From assembly GCA_003439945.1 (NCBI GenBank), contig QVRM01006801.1:273501-337500 (forward strand): a stretch of 64,000 bases of DNA, in the 5' to 3' direction. Both the position numbers and the translations under genes were made by a program. The DNA is from Dermanyssus gallinae (Eukaryota > Arthropoda > Arachnida > Mesostigmata > Dermanyssidae). The notes beneath the pieces were generated by a model. That model saw only the letters and a program-made list of their open reading frames with translations. It did no database searches and was not told the DNA's origin. Shown piece after piece: positions 21,531 to 34,024 of the stretch (its first letter is position 1; each line of letters starts with the position of its first letter).

Positions 21531-24020
21531 CTTTCTATGGTTCTACCTACCCACTACCTGCGTGCGTACCTACCTCGTCAACCTGTACGCGCTCAGTGCT
21601 CCAAGCGACAGTTTCAAGCCTGACCCAAGCAACGTTCGACTCTCTCTCTTAATCTCCCTCTTTGGCTCTCTATCTCCTTATTCCCGTTGCTACCTCACCT
21701 GTTTTCTCGCTCTCTCCTTTTGTCCTTCTGATGCCGGCACCCATCCGTTGGGGCATGTCTTTGCTAGCGGAGACGAATTGTAATAAAGAAGGTATTACCG
21801 CTGCCGTTGCTGTCCTACCCGTCTGCCGATCTGTCTGTCTGTACGTCTGCATTCCCCACTTGCCCACACCACGCTGAGCCGTACCACGAGGTCCCCCTCA
21901 TGTCCCCGCACTCGCTTGCACATCCACATAGTTGTTTCTCCACGACGATTGCTACCGCCGCCGCCGCTGCCACCAGCTCACCTTGCGCACGGCCAGGCAG
22001 CGGAATGGAGTGTGGGGGGGGGGGCAGGGGGGTGAACGACCCCATCTCTATTCCACCGCCGAGCCGTCGTCGCGCTCCAATAAAAAGGGCGGTGGCGGCA
22101 AAATTTAAATAATCATCTTTTAGTCTTAATAGGAGTCGCTTGTCCAACGGCGGCGGAAGGTAAGAGCGGGAGAATGGGTGAAGGGCAGACGGGAGGCGGC
22201 CAAAGAGGATCGTAGTAATATAAGTAGGAGAAGCAGAAGGAGGACAATAGAATGAAAGGAAGAGAAGCACGAATAAAACGGAGGAAACGACATCCAGCTT
22301 TGGTGGAGGACAGCGACAGAAGGCGAACTAGAGGGAAGGGGCACCTGGAGACCTGCAGCTGAAGGAAACCGCCGGAGGAGAAGATCGGTCGACGGACGAC
22401 GACGTCGTCGACGACGACGACGACGACAACAACAACAACGACGACGACGACGATGGCGAAGGCTAGTGAATAGAGTAATGGGGTTGTGCGGAGCCGCAGA
22501 GCCTGCTTTGGACGAGGAGGAGCCCCACCACCACCAATTCGGTGGTAACCACCGATCTTTGTCGCCACCGGCCACCCCTATCGTTTCCCACGCACGCTGC
22601 GGCTCGGCGCCCGTTTTTCATCTGCGCACACGCTTGTGACTTGCTGACTGGGTGGATGGCCTGCCTGCCGGCCGGCTGGCCGAGGCCGACGCGCCGAGCC
22701 GGCTAGGTTCATTTTAAAGCACATTATTTGGACAAGTATTTTCGCTCGCTTTCACTCTCTGTGTGTGGCCCCGGGCCGGTGCCGCTACGGTTGCCGTCGA
22801 CGATTACAGGGGCACCGGCCGGGGGGAGGGCAAGGAGTGGGGGGCGGGGAGTGGGGCGACCACAGCCAACGACTCTCTAAGCTGTCTGGATGTGTGCCGC
22901 CTCCACCTATCTTACAGTCTATCTGTCGGTCTGTCTATCGGTCGGTAGGTCGGCTGGCCGATGAGGTTCGTTGAGGGCCCACTCGGGCCGCCAATGTATG
23001 CCGATGGCCGCCTCTCTGCACATGTGAGCATTGTGAAAGGTGTGTCTCAGCGTATCTTAGTGTCCGCGTGTGTGTGTGTGTATGTGAGTGCGGCACTTTG
23101 TGCTCGCTGGCAGAACACGAAGCAGAGGCGGGGAGCGGAGAGGGGAGGCGGGCGGCGGTATGAAGAAAGACCGAAAAAAAGGATAGAAATAACGAAAGCA
23201 AGACAGAAAGGAGGAAGAGGCGTGGACGCGTGCCAGGCCGGGGCAGTGCCAGAGGGAGGACGTACTGGAGGAGCAATTGAGTTGATATGATTTGAATTTG
23301 TTCAGCAGTTTCGAGCACACCGAGCGGCCGCCGCCGCCGCGCGTAGCGTCGATTTGAATGGCTGGCTGAATAATGGGTCAAACGTTACCTACGCCACGTG
23401 TCTGTAGATGTGGATGTACTGCATGTGTGTGCGTGTCTCTGTGTGTGTAAGTGTGTTTAGGCGGGCTGAATAGCGCGCCCAAGCCGCCGCCTTTAGCTTT
23501 AACACGACCCGATCGCGCTACCGATCGATATTGTGGCACGGGCGATGCGAAGGATATTGCCTCCCCGCCTCACCCTCGCCCGAGCACTACAAAAGTGCGA
23601 CACCACACGAGCGACGCGGACGGGCGTAGAGGGGGGCTTTCCGCTCCGTCATCTTCTTCCGATTAAGCCAATCGACTATTTCAATCAGCCGAATACTGAA
23701 ACTCGTAGTAGTATTAGTTGTAGTAGTAGTCGCAGTAGTAGGAGTGAAAGACAGTAGCCGTGCGTATTTGCAACGTGCTATCGTTGTTCTCGGCGGCGGC
23801 CAGGAGCGCGGCTCGGAATCTATTGGCCATGTTTTTGTTGACAAGCGTGGGTCAGGGTGTGTAATTTGCCCCATTTTGCGTCCGTCTGCAGGTACGCGAA
23901 ATAACAACGTATCACGTGTTGTAACTGAACAGGGCTGGGCTATCGAGATCATTCATATTCTTCGTACGGCATCGGTTTTCGGTGGTTCGATTCGGTGGCA
24001 AAACACTTAACGACAACGCG
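21501..24020. other. GC-rich gene-free stretch
   Basis: Pyrimidine-rich sequence (21610-21730) is followed by GC-rich DNA. There is a G-run at 22014-22024 and GAC/CAA triplets at 22386-22453. CpG-rich sequence extends through 22600-23660, and GTA triplets lie at about 23703-23745. The 149- and 151-codon minus frames near 22113-22575 run through the triplets and are low complexity. I see no domain; the higher CpG content may still mark regulatory DNA. Confidence 0.65.
22386..22453. repeat. GAC/AAC triplet array with local palindrome
   Basis: GAC triplets contain ACGACGTCGT and GTCGTCGAC palindromes where the strand sense of the triplet flips, then AAC and again GAC triplets. The flip of GAC to GTC within one array is unusual for this window. 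Confidence 0.8.
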
Positions 24021-24126
24021 GCTAAAATTACTTTAATCATCACCTGTATTGTTGTTGTTGTTGTTGTTGCCGTAATAGTAGTCATAGCGTTACCAGTGAT
24101 GGTAGTAGCGATCGGTCGGTTGGTGA

Positions 24127-24164
24127 ATCAGTTCTGCTGACCATGTTTAGTCAGCAGAACTGAT
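24127..24164. repeat. Perfect 15-bp inverted repeat, 8-nt loop
   Basis: ATCAGTTCTGCTGAC at 24127-24141 is exactly reverse complementary to GTCAGCAGAACTGAT at 24150-24164, with the loop CATGTTTA. A short, tight hairpin. It is not followed by a T-run, so a terminator reading is not supported. Confidence 0.88.
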
Positions 24165-24356
24165 GACCCAAGCATGTTGGCCGCATTTCGATAAACCTAT
24201 CTATCCATCCTTCATAACCGTTAGCACTAACAGTCCAATTAAATATTCGCCGTATCACTTAACTCGAGTCGAATATTGGTGTTATTTCTTACAGCTAATG
24301 CTGTAGCATGTGCACTGAAATACCCTTTTCATCCATACGTTAATATTGCCGTTTAC

Positions 24357-24418
24357 AGCAAACTTGCATCTTTCATGACCCGTACCTAGCAAACTTGCCT
24401 CTTTCATGACCCGTATGA
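24357..24418. repeat. Two-copy 31-bp tandem duplication
   Basis: Two head-to-tail 31-bp copies beginning AGCAAACTTGCmTCTTTCAT, with one mismatch in the first 28 nt and a diverged end. A recent local duplication in unique DNA. Confidence 0.85.
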
Positions 24419-27400
24419 AAATAGAACAATCTCATCCCGTCTATATATTTGCAATATTGTTTTTGGCAAAGACGGTAGCGACCAGAGCACATCGAACTAT
24501 TAAATTAGGATAAGGAAATTCAAACTAGCTTAATATAAATACTCCGCCCTTCTAAAGAACGATGGGTCGCGAACTGCGAACTAGAGATCACCACCAGTGC
24601 CACAGATACAAATGTACGATATCGTTTGTAGTCGTCGCTTTCCAAGTCAAAAGCTGTGCCGGGTTGTTACAGCGCGCGTACGTGGATTGCGTATTTTACT
24701 CCACTTGTTCGGGGCTGAATATGGTCGACAAGTAAACTGTTTCGTAAAGCCAGCTGTCTCGAGTCGAGTGAATACACGTGTGTTCAAGACAGCCCTGCGA
24801 AGGGCGCAATGAAAGCTGCATGAGCGGACGGACAGGAAGGGCGTCGTGTGAGCCATCCAAGGCGGCCCAGTTCCTAATGAGCAAACAAGCTCACTCATAC
24901 AATTATTCAATGCGCAAACACCACCCACCAACGCCACCGCACCGCTGTGTCGGCGTCACAGTAAGGACTAACGTCAATACCTGCACGCTGGCTTGGCAGT
25001 CCGAGGCTTTTTCCAGATAACTCTGACGAGACGAGATAGATAGACAGACAGGGCAGAGGTGGGTGACGACGCCTGTCCGATGTCGTCGACACTTCGGAGG
25101 CGAACGAAGAAAAGAGCTTGTCGTCGAAAAAGCGCTAAAAACGAGCTGGCAAGCGACGAGGCGTAGTGTGAGTGGGCTACAAATGACAACGTTACCCGTA
25201 GAAGTCTTCTTCGTGGTGTACCTCATTGGGCTCGTCGTTGTTGTCGTTGTCGTCGTCGTCGTCGTCGCCCCACGTTGGGATAGTTAGTCACCCCTCACTT
25301 AGGGAAGCAAGACTCTCGCAATTAAGCCAGTAACGGCGGTACGTGTTTCTCGGTCTGTAGGAGGTCCTTCGCGTTTGGCCAGTCAAAGGCAGGTCTACAC
25401 ACGTACATTCACGTATATATATATATATATATATATATAGTGTGTCTGTGTGTGTGATAGTATGCCTCTAAAAAGGAAAATTCCTACTTCTAATGGGCAA
25501 CAAGAAACGGCAGCCTCGAAACAGAAGACACACGATAAAACACTTAGGCGAACCGAGTGACTTCTAATTAAGTACAACCAATAGTAGTAATCGTAATTAT
25601 TATTATTATTATTGTCGTCGTCAATGTTGTAATACTGCCACTCTTAAATTTGCCTAACTATCTCGTCAAGTTATTGGCTGGCAAGTCCGTTTGTAAGAAA
25701 TATCGACCTTTGGCAATGCAATGTTTTCACGCTACGATATTTTCAAGTAAGGTCGCCATTGCTGTCATGGTAATCGCCGCAGCAGTGGTAGTCGTAGTAG
25801 TAGCAGCAGCAGCAGTCGACGCCAATCATTTCATTTTCTTTCTTCTCCAGTGTTTCCTTTCCAACTTCTCTCTCCATCTCTCTGTTGTTATCTCCATCCT
25901 GTCTCTCTATACCTCTCTCTCTCTCTCTCTCTCTGATCATTCGGCTTTGTCCATCGATTATTCAGACCGCTAATAAATAGCGATGAGACGACGACGACGA
26001 CGAGAAGGACGAAGGCAAGCAGTCCTGTCGACGTCCTGTCGCATGAGTAACCCCCGATGGTCGTGGTGATGGTAGCCGCGAGACGATAAAGAGCACAGCA
26101 GAGCCAGCCTGCCAGCCAGCCAACGAGGGAACAGCACACTTGAAGACTCTGCTCGTTAACTTGGGCGCGGCGGCGGCCGTTTGGTCGACTAAATCCAATC
26201 TGATTGGCCCCAAGTGTGGGGGCCTGAAGAGCGAGACACCGCCGTGGTATGCGGGCGCACAGGCAGACAGCAAAGCGGGCGTATGAGGCAACCAGACAGG
26301 CAAGCAAGCAAGCCGGCCGGCAGGAAGGTGGCGGTGACGAATCCCGTCTCACTCTTCTTCATGTGACCCCCACCAATTTACCCTGAAGTCCCGATCCCAT
26401 GCCCCGGCACCTCTTCCCTCGATTCGTCCGAGCCCATTGCCTTCGCCCTGAAGGGTCGCCCCTGGCCGTGCGAGGTCTTGCGACGACGAGCCTCTCTGAC
26501 GAGTCTTGTCCTCTCGTCGACCGACCGACCGACCGACCCACACACGAAGAGCCCCTCACCGTCACTCTCCAACAAACCTCCAGAGCTGTTACACCCGCAA
26601 CGACCCCCTCGCCTCACTAGAGCAGTATCCACGTCGGCATCGACTCGCGACTCGTTCAGCGACTACTTAACCAGGCCAAAATTCCTCTGCTGGCCTGCCG
26701 GCTGACCAAACGCTCTAACGCCTGGCCTGCTCCTGACCTGGATTGTTGTAACTACCAACCTCTAACTACTGAGCTTGCTAACAACAACAACAGCAACAAG
26801 GGAGACAACAACAGCAACAAGCAGTAGCCGCTACAACTACTCATGGTACGGCTATCGTGTCATTAGCCGGTCGTTTGAGAGCGCCCTTCTCTCTCGCGCG
26901 CGCGTTCTCTTTCTCTCTCTCTCCCTCCATCTCTCTTTCTCTCTTCCCCGATCTCTCTCTCTCTCTCTCTGCCCTCCTTTTATTTCTCTGTCGTTCTTGC
27001 TTCTCTCCCTTTTGGCCTGCTAAGTAAGCAGAGTTTATTACTCACTTAGCTGCTGTTAGCTAGTCGGCTAGTTTCCTTGCCACCGCCGCTCCCGACGTTG
27101 TCATTGTCGTTGTCGGCGTTGGCGGCGGCGGTACCCCCGCTACCCCCACCTCCATCACCATCGTGCGGCCTGCTCCCAGTACTAATGCTGTCGCCACATC
27201 GGCATAAACGTAATGCCGGTTGTCGTCGTCGTCGCCACGGCCGCCGCCACCGCCTATGCCGCTGTTCACGCTGGACACGGCCCGCGTAACGGGCCAAATC
27301 TAAGGTTTACCCATTACTACAACAACTACTACTACCACTACCACTTTGTCGCTGTTGCTATTATTACTACGACTCCTACTGCTGTTGCTGCTGCTGCTGC

Positions 27401-27529
27401 TATTGCCGACGAACGTTGAAGATTGGCTGGGTGGACTGGCTACCTTTTCAGGGCGGTCAGCAGTGGGCAGCTACACCAGCAGCGGCGGCAGGCAGGACAT
27501 CGGGTCAGTGAAGCGCACTGACGGAGCAG

Positions 27530-27550
27530 CCCCCCCCCCCCCCCCCCCCC
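27530..27550. repeat. C-homopolymer, 21 nt
   Basis: Uninterrupted run of C. On the complementary strand a G21 tract, a potential G-quadruplex and a likely site of length error. Confidence 0.9.
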
Positions 27551-29103
27551 GCACCGCTATCGCCGAGCAACGGGCGGGGAAGGCCCGGGAAGAGGGGGGG
27601 GTTGTAAGATGAAATTAGCTGGAACGCGATCGTCATTCCACACTTAAGGAGCATGAAGAGTGGGGGAAGGTCGAATTAAGACTTAGCAGAGCTTGAGCAA
27701 CCCGTTCGCTCGCTCGGTGGTTGGTGACCAGCGCAGTGAGGAGAGATGGATTGGAGAGGAAAAAAGGGACAGAAGAGGTAGATAGAGTAAGGCCTAGCTG
27801 GAAATTGGAGAGAAAGCAAAACAAACTGAGCGCGATGCGAGCAGAAAGAGCAGAAGAAGAAGAAGAAGAAGAAGAGAGACAGCACACGCGAGGAAGGGGT
27901 GACAACTGGTGGCGACAGGAGGATCGACCGGCTGTGGCCCATACGGGCGGCGGCAATACGAATTGCGCCCGCGTTGCAGCAGCAACACGCTGCGTTACAC
28001 AACGCTACGTTATGGGTCCCCGCCGCCGTGTGCTTGCTATATGTGTGTGTGTGTGTCGCCGTACGTCGATGATGTATGTACAGCACACACACACAGTGTT
28101 AGAGTGTGTGTGGTTGTGTGTCTGCTTTTTATGAAGACCACACACGGCCCACATACTCTACGAGAAGAACGACGAGAATAACAACAACGATACAAGCGTG
28201 CACATATGCATATTGTCGGTACGCGCTTCGTCCGTATACAAACGCATACATAGGCGTATGCACACGCCGCCGCCGCCGCTGCCGCCGTCATCATCGCTGC
28301 AAGCTAATTGTCAGCCGGGGTCAGCCGTAATGTGGGGAGTGAAGGGACACAAATTGCCGGTCAGCGATAAAGGCAGACACGAAGGCAGGCAGCAACAGCA
28401 GCAGCTTATCGAAGAAGAGAGAATGAAAGTAAGAAACAAGAGCGAGAGAGAACTTGAGCTTGTCCGATGATGAAAAGATCAACATCAACAACAACAACGA
28501 CGACAACAACAACAACAACAACTTCGGATGGACTCGCAGAAGCGTGGCTTCGCCACACGCAGCTGGGAAACGACGAAGCGTTCAGAGGGCGCAAGGCATA
28601 GCAACAACACGAGCGGCGGGAGGGACATCAGCCCTGATGACGGTGATGATGAGGACGTACGAAACGACAGGGTCATTCGGATAGGCGGCCCACTCCAAGA
28701 CGGGCTCGCTGACGAGGAAGGAAGCGGACACACAGTGGGAGGTGTGGCGTGGGGGGGGGGGACTAAAGGAAAAAGAGAAAAATATAACAAACGAGATAAA
28801 CGAGAAATAAATAGAAAACTAGAGGAATGCAAAGATAGAGGAAGAGGAAGGGAGCAAGACCGTATGTGTATGTTTGTGTGGAAGAGAGAGAGAGAGAGCG
28901 GGGGAGGTGGGGTCGCAAAACAAGAGCGAAACAAAGTACGAGAAACTGGGCTAGCGCTAATGGGCGCCCGACGAGACGGCCAATAAGAAAATAAGGCCCC
29001 CAGTTCCATGACGACAACAGATGTCTGCACACGTTGCGCTAAATTTAATAGTCGCTGGACTGGACGACCCTAGCAGACATATATACATACGAACGAACAC
29101 ACA

Positions 29104-29106
<3 letters not shown>

Positions 29107-29141
<35 letters not shown>

Positions 29142-29158
29142 ATTATATACATATATCC
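29107..29158. repeat. TA array
   Basis: About 16 pure TA units, then GCCAT and a further short TA segment. Confidence 0.88.
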
Positions 29159-29587
29159 CCGCTATACCCTGAAACTTGTCAAGCATCTCTTCTTAGCTCT
29201 AAAAATTGTCATTCCTGAAATCATTACTATTAGGACGAACATGTTATTGATAGATCATACTCAATGAATTTTATCGCGTTGTCCTAAATAGACCCACGTC
29301 TATGTTATCTATGAAAATCGACGTTGTGCAAGAATAGGCTAAATATGATCTACGTCAACCAGATAGAGAGAGAGAGCACGCAGTCTCGTGCCTTATACTT
29401 CGCTGTAATCATTATTACCAGAGAGTTAATGTCGTAGAAAAGCACCCCCTCTTAGCTTTATCTTATCCACTCTTTTTATCGGAATCTGCGGAGCGATAAA
29501 ACACGAGATGTATTTATTTTATTTATAACTTTAACCCAAATATGCAAACTTAAAAAGGTATCGCTTTGAAAGGGTATATATTAGTCG

Positions 29588-29665
29588 TGTAGAAATCGAA
29601 CCCACGACTCTCTTAGTGTCCCGGTCAGCTCCTTCGCTCGCACTGTCTAGGCAGGCTGTCAATAA
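29588..29665 (-). mobile_element. Possible tRNA-derived SINE head (second family)
   Basis: On the minus strand, GTCGTGGGTTCGATTTCTAC carries a good pol III B box (GGTTCGATTTC, 29592-29602) inside a T-arm-like hairpin. About 45 nt upstream, TAGACAGTGCGAG resembles a degraded A box. CCGGGACACTAAGAG between them occupies the anticodon-arm position. It differs from the two-copy SINE at 37.3 and 54.7 kb. Only one copy is in the window, so family membership is inferred from the boxes alone. A decayed tRNA pseudogene is the alternative. Confidence 0.45.
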
Positions 29666-30899
29666 GTACCTGCGCAAGGCGTCACCGGGCAAGGTTACGC
29701 GCAGTTTTTATTATGGAGAATCAATTGGGAATTTATAAGAATAGTACTGTTATTAATAAGAGTAAACTCTGTAGTTGGGTTCATTGCGTAGTTTGAGGCC
29801 GAGAGTATTCACAGTGCTTCAGAACGGCTCGTCAGTTACGCTGAAGTCAGCTTGAACGCTTGAGCATGACAGGGCGGCCGACCGCAATCGCTCTACGTTC
29901 CACTCGTCGTCCGCCACACAGAGGTCAGTGAGGCCACTTTCACGGCAGGCCAGAGCCGGTCGTATTCACACGCGTGGCGGACATTGCGATCCGCCCGCGC
30001 CGTGGGCAACCACGCATCATATTAGTAATAATAGGCATAATGGGTCAACGAGATTAGGCCTGCTTTGCGCTAACTAGAACCGCTTCGTTCCGATTCGTCG
30101 CCGACGCGTCCGCTCGGCCAATCTGGGCCTACACGCCTCATTACGCTCGGTCGGCAATAAACACTTTCATATTCGACTTGGCATTGTATTGTTACTTTGT
30201 TACACACTGCTCTCTAGTCTACCTCGTCAGCAATCGTCGTCTGCTAACCGCTGCGAACCCAGAGGAGGCAGTCCGCAGTTCGGCGGATAACGTAAGTGCG
30301 CCGTATCGCCTACCCCCAATAATAAAAAAAAAAAATTGTTTTTTAATTAGTCCAAAACAGTTTTGTCATATCTATGTCGCTATTTCGTATGTCAATATCA
30401 TCATCATCTTTCCTCTTCAACTTTCTAGCTAATTGTCTAGCTCTTTTTTTCCGGCTACTCTCCTATTTCCTTTCCAATGCACTTGTCAAACAATTTTTCT
30501 CTCTTTTGCGCTCGTTTTCTCGTTTCACGTTCCTCGTATCCCTCCTTCTATTTATCGGTTTCTTTCGTTTTCCTGCTTGTTGTCTTTCGCCCTTTGCTTT
30601 TCTTTTTTTTGACATCGTGGTTTCAACGTTCTCTGTAGGCCACACTCTCCTGCGGCTCTGTTCTTTGTCCTTGCCTTTACTAGCCCTTATAGACCTTCTT
30701 TTGTATCCCATACCCCCCCCCCCGTCCGTCCGTTCGCCATCCCGAAAGATCCTCGCGCGCCTTTTCCTCCCTTAGTGATTGTCGCTTCTTGCTTTGCCAG
30801 AGTAATAATAGCGTATTGTTCTTATAGACATGACTGCGTCAGCGTCCAGATATGGCCAAGACATTACTAGGACCACTGCCTGCAGATGCATCTTTGTTT

Positions 30900-31045
30900 A
30901 GCGTTATTGTTGTTGTCATTGTTGTTATCATTGTTGTTGTCATTGCTGTTGTCATTGTTGTTGTCATTGTTGTTGGTGTCGTTCTCCACTGATGGTGTCG
31001 TGGTTTGTGGTTGGTAGCGTTGTTGTTAGTGCGGTTGTTATTGTT
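30900..31045. repeat. GTT/ATT trinucleotide array
   Basis: GTTGTTGTCATTGTT-type blocks are repeated with a period near 12-15 nt between about 30905 and 30980, then decay into GTT, GTG and ATT triplets. The minus-strand frame (poly T/M) is a repeat artefact. Confidence 0.8.
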
Positions 31046-31130
31046 ACTATGCATGGTGCGGTTGCACAAGCATGGTCATTATAATCAAAATCATCAAGTT
31101 TTATAGTTGTTGGCATTATAGCTGTCGTTA

Positions 31131-31725
31131 CTGCTGTTGTTGTTGCTGCTGTTGTTGTTATATTCCCTGTTAGTTTTGTTATCGCCTCCTAATGGAGATG
31201 TCGCTATGTGTCCCAGTGGTTCTGTCAGACCACAGACAATAGGAAATAGGCCTGATGATAGAGAGAGAGAGAAACGGGAAGGGAGAGCGAGAGAGAGTAT
31301 GCCAAAAAACAGGCGCTCTCCAGCGACAGCGACTCGCTTCGAAAAGAGACGATTCTGCCCAACCGGGATTGCCGGCCAAGTCTCCCTTCTGCACTCGAGA
31401 ACCGTCGAGCAGCCTCCTTCTCTAGGCCTGACCGTCCACAGGTGACGAGCATCCCAAGATCAAGAGCAAGAGCACGCTCTTAAAAGCTAAAAAGAAACAA
31501 ACAAAAAATCGATTGAACAGGCAAAACACCATATCGCACTGTGACGGTGCCTGCAGGCGCGCCTTGGTTGGACGTGGCCCTCTGGGGCCACACGGTCACG
31601 CTCCGAAGCTCCTAAATGTCGACGAATGTCCGAGCCGTTCTATTCGAGCAAGCAGTACCATTGATGTTTGTCGCCTGTTACGGTTTGGCTAGATAAGATC
31701 AATTGTATCATCATTAGAGTCAAGC

Positions 31726-31780
<55 letters not shown>

Positions 31781-33060
31781 AATAGCAAACGTTCGTTATA
31801 TGTATCTGTCGAAAGAGATCAGCGGTCACATGATATATATTTAAAAAAAAAGAAAGACCAGAACAAGCGCACCAATCTGCTTGCACAGATTTTGGTCTGA
31901 AATTCACATCGACACCCACAATAATGGGCGCTCTTATCAGAAAGCATGCCGATGAATATAGCTAAATAATGTATCTGGAGACAGACACTTTTAACTTGTT
32001 GTATGCAACACCGACTTGTGGAAAGCAGATGAATGCCTCGTATGTGGTCCAAGTACCAATGCCATCGTCGTTATTGCTGCTATGCAACAGCAAAGTTGTC
32101 ATTCGTAACGAAAGTACAAATAATAAAAGTACTCTAAATGTGCAGTCTCAGTTGTTGATTTTGTGCATTTGTTCTGACTGCCAACTAAACGCGCTGCAGA
32201 TAACGGAGTAGACTTCAGGTAATAGCGATGTCTGCATTTGGCCATCAGTCAACTCTCTCTTTATGTTGTAACTCTCTCAGCCTTGCAATATTTCAGGCGG
32301 TTGCAAGTGTGGTGTCAGCCCTCGCCCTAATCATGGCAGACTCCTGTCTTAATTAAGTTTCTGTCGTCTATTGGTTGGCTCTCGCGTATGCCGTTAACCT
32401 TAGCGTATTGTGTAGTAGTACGGTTACTTCATTAGTGCGAGATATCCAAATTTAGCGGCAGCATCAGCTACTCGAACGAGTTAGTTATTCCGCTAACAAC
32501 GACGGGGACAGCGCACCGGATCAATGAATGTATGCATGCATGCATGTGTATGTATTACTCGTGCTCCGTTCCGTTGTTCTGCAAAAGTGAGTGCTGTCGA
32601 GTGTATCGAAATCAGGTTGACAGGGGGTCTGTGGGTGGCCTCGTCATGATACGCTCATGACGACCCCGCGCTTTACACACGTTTTGCGCTCGAGTGGGCT
32701 CAACAATGCAGCGTTATGTCTGGCCGGCCGTTGTCAAACTCGAAACATCAGCCAGCTTGCCTAGCAGATCCAGAAATCATTCACGAGCATAAGACAGATG
32801 ATAAAATTAGCCAGCCAGTTTAGTGGTTAATTATATGCTGACAGGGCAACAAAACACACCGACCAAACATCGGGAAAGGATCGAACATCCAGATCTCACT
32901 GCTACGTTGTTGAGTGAAACTAAAGCCTGACTGATACTACAACTACACTGTAACACACGGCATCTTTATACACATAGCTATAATCCATTGTTCTTATGGA
33001 CTAAACTATCGCTGTGAGTAGCAAGGACGACAACCATGATAATATCGACAGATCAGATGT
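31131..33060. other. Mostly unique gene-free stretch
   Basis: GTT/GCT triplets lie at 31131-31165, a GA run at 31259-31273 and a TA array at 31729-31780. Then follows more than 1.2 kb of unique, AT-leaning sequence (31800-33060) with a TGCA tetranucleotide run near 32531-32547. I see no protein motif, RNA gene or convincing splice sites there. Confidence 0.75.
31729..31780. repeat. TA dinucleotide array
   Basis: About 25 uninterrupted TA units. Confidence 0.94.
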
Positions 33061-33077
33061 ACAAATTTGTACTTACG

Positions 33078-33115
<38 letters not shown>

Positions 33116-33267
33116 CCCGAAATTCGTTGTTCGTACCAGAGAGTCATTTATTAGGAAAGGCGTCACATTCTCACATCTCTTTTCGATGGTATCCGACTAA
33201 GACTAAGAGCGCGTTCAGAGTACGCTGCGCTTATGATCGAACACTGCTGGTTTCGTTTGTGGTTGCC

Positions 33268-33277
33268 GTTGGTGTCG

Positions 33278-33345
<68 letters not shown>

Positions 33346-33346
33346 A
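33268..33346. repeat. Long GTT trinucleotide array
   Basis: About 25 GTT units, almost pure, flanked by GTC and ATG variants. The plus frames read as poly-V, poly-L or poly-C and the minus frames as poly-N, poly-Q or poly-T. This is the purest long GTT tract in the window. Confidence 0.94.
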
Positions 33347-33946
33347 TGGTTGTTGCCGTCGGCGGCGTCCTCCATCTCAGTCGTATTGACGATGACGATA
33401 ACGACGATAATTCGCCGTTGGGAGGGAGAACCAAGAACAACCGATCGACCAACAGCTACTTCAGCATGGCAAGTGTCACCACGCGACGATGTGCCATCAC
33501 AGTGTTGCCATCATACGCGGCCTAGCCCCAGCTGACAGACAATAGCACGCTTTGTCCATGTTTACACGCCAGCGTCACACGCGCCTCGATCATGAGCTCG
33601 ACGAACCAACCTGAACGGGAGGTGGTCCGCATCCGAGGGTGAACAGGCAACATGACTAGAAAGCAGCAATACAGTGGGCAGAGCGTGTGAAAGCAAAAGC
33701 GAGAAAAGAGCGCGTGAGAAGGTGATGGGAGACAACTATTGACAATAGCAGGTGAACTGTAGTCTTTCTCGACGTCTTGTCTCTCGGTATGGTATCTCTT
33801 TCGAGGACGCGTGTATCGCGTCCCCATATCACTCGTCGAGAAATGCCGATGTCGTCACACTTGGCAGGACACAAGGTGTTGGTGGCTTATAACGCATCTG
33901 AAGTGTGCATGTCGCCGCATTTAGTATATATATAGTTAGAAACAAA

Positions 33947-33980
<34 letters not shown>

Positions 33981-34024
33981 GGGACCCTAGTAACAATAAT
34001 ACTAATGTATTATGCACTAACACT

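Larger units (their letters stand above)
24021..26760. other. Gene-free stretch
   Basis: GTT triplets lie at 24047-24069, an inverted repeat at 24127-24164 and a 31-bp tandem pair at 24357-24418. Anonymous sequence runs to 25220. GTT/GTC triplets are at 25226-25268, TA at 25412-25440, TTA at 25590-25612, GTA/GCA at 25780-25816 and CT at 25911-25935. GC-rich DNA from 26100 includes a GACC tetranucleotide run at 26517-26540. The interval 26367-26705 is open for 112 codons in one plus frame with ordinary composition but has no start or clear splice sites (see findings). Confidence 0.72.
26761..29160. other. Gene-free stretch with mixed simple repeats
   Basis: CAA triplets lie at 26779-26822 and CT-rich sequence at 26895-26970. 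CTA/GCT triplets are at about 27317-27405. There is a C-run at 27530-27550 and GAA triplets at 27855-27875. GT and CA runs lie at 28040-28120, GCC triplets at 28266-28288 and AAC triplets at 28484-28522. There is a G-run at 28751-28761, a GA run at 28885-28899 and TA at 29107-29158. Long frames on both strands (for example 28528-28986 plus and 28485-29030 minus) reflect purine-strand bias and are mutually exclusive; I accept neither. Confidence 0.7.
29161..31130. other. Mostly unique stretch with a SINE-like tRNA domain
   Basis: Triplet arrays are scarce between 29160 and 30300. It contains a SINE-like domain on the minus strand (29588-29665) and a GC-rich segment at 29800-30120 ahead of an AATAAA at about 30156. 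That arrangement could be a solo LTR or a promoter, but I find no terminal repeats. A T-rich pyrimidine stretch lies at 30400-30780, an 11-nt C-run at 30713-30723 and GTT/ATT triplets at 30900-31045. No exon is recognisable. Confidence 0.7.

Noticed and set aside
24127..24164. Intrinsic terminator or microRNA precursor
   Set aside because: No T-run follows, and a 15-bp stem is too short for a canonical microRNA precursor.
28528..28986. 152-codon plus ORF and overlapping 181-codon minus ORF
   Set aside because: Both are explained by purine bias; they exclude each other and match no family I know.
29800..30300. Solo LTR
   Set aside because: GC-rich sequence with AATAAA at about 30156, but no TG...CA borders, target duplication or primer site could be found.
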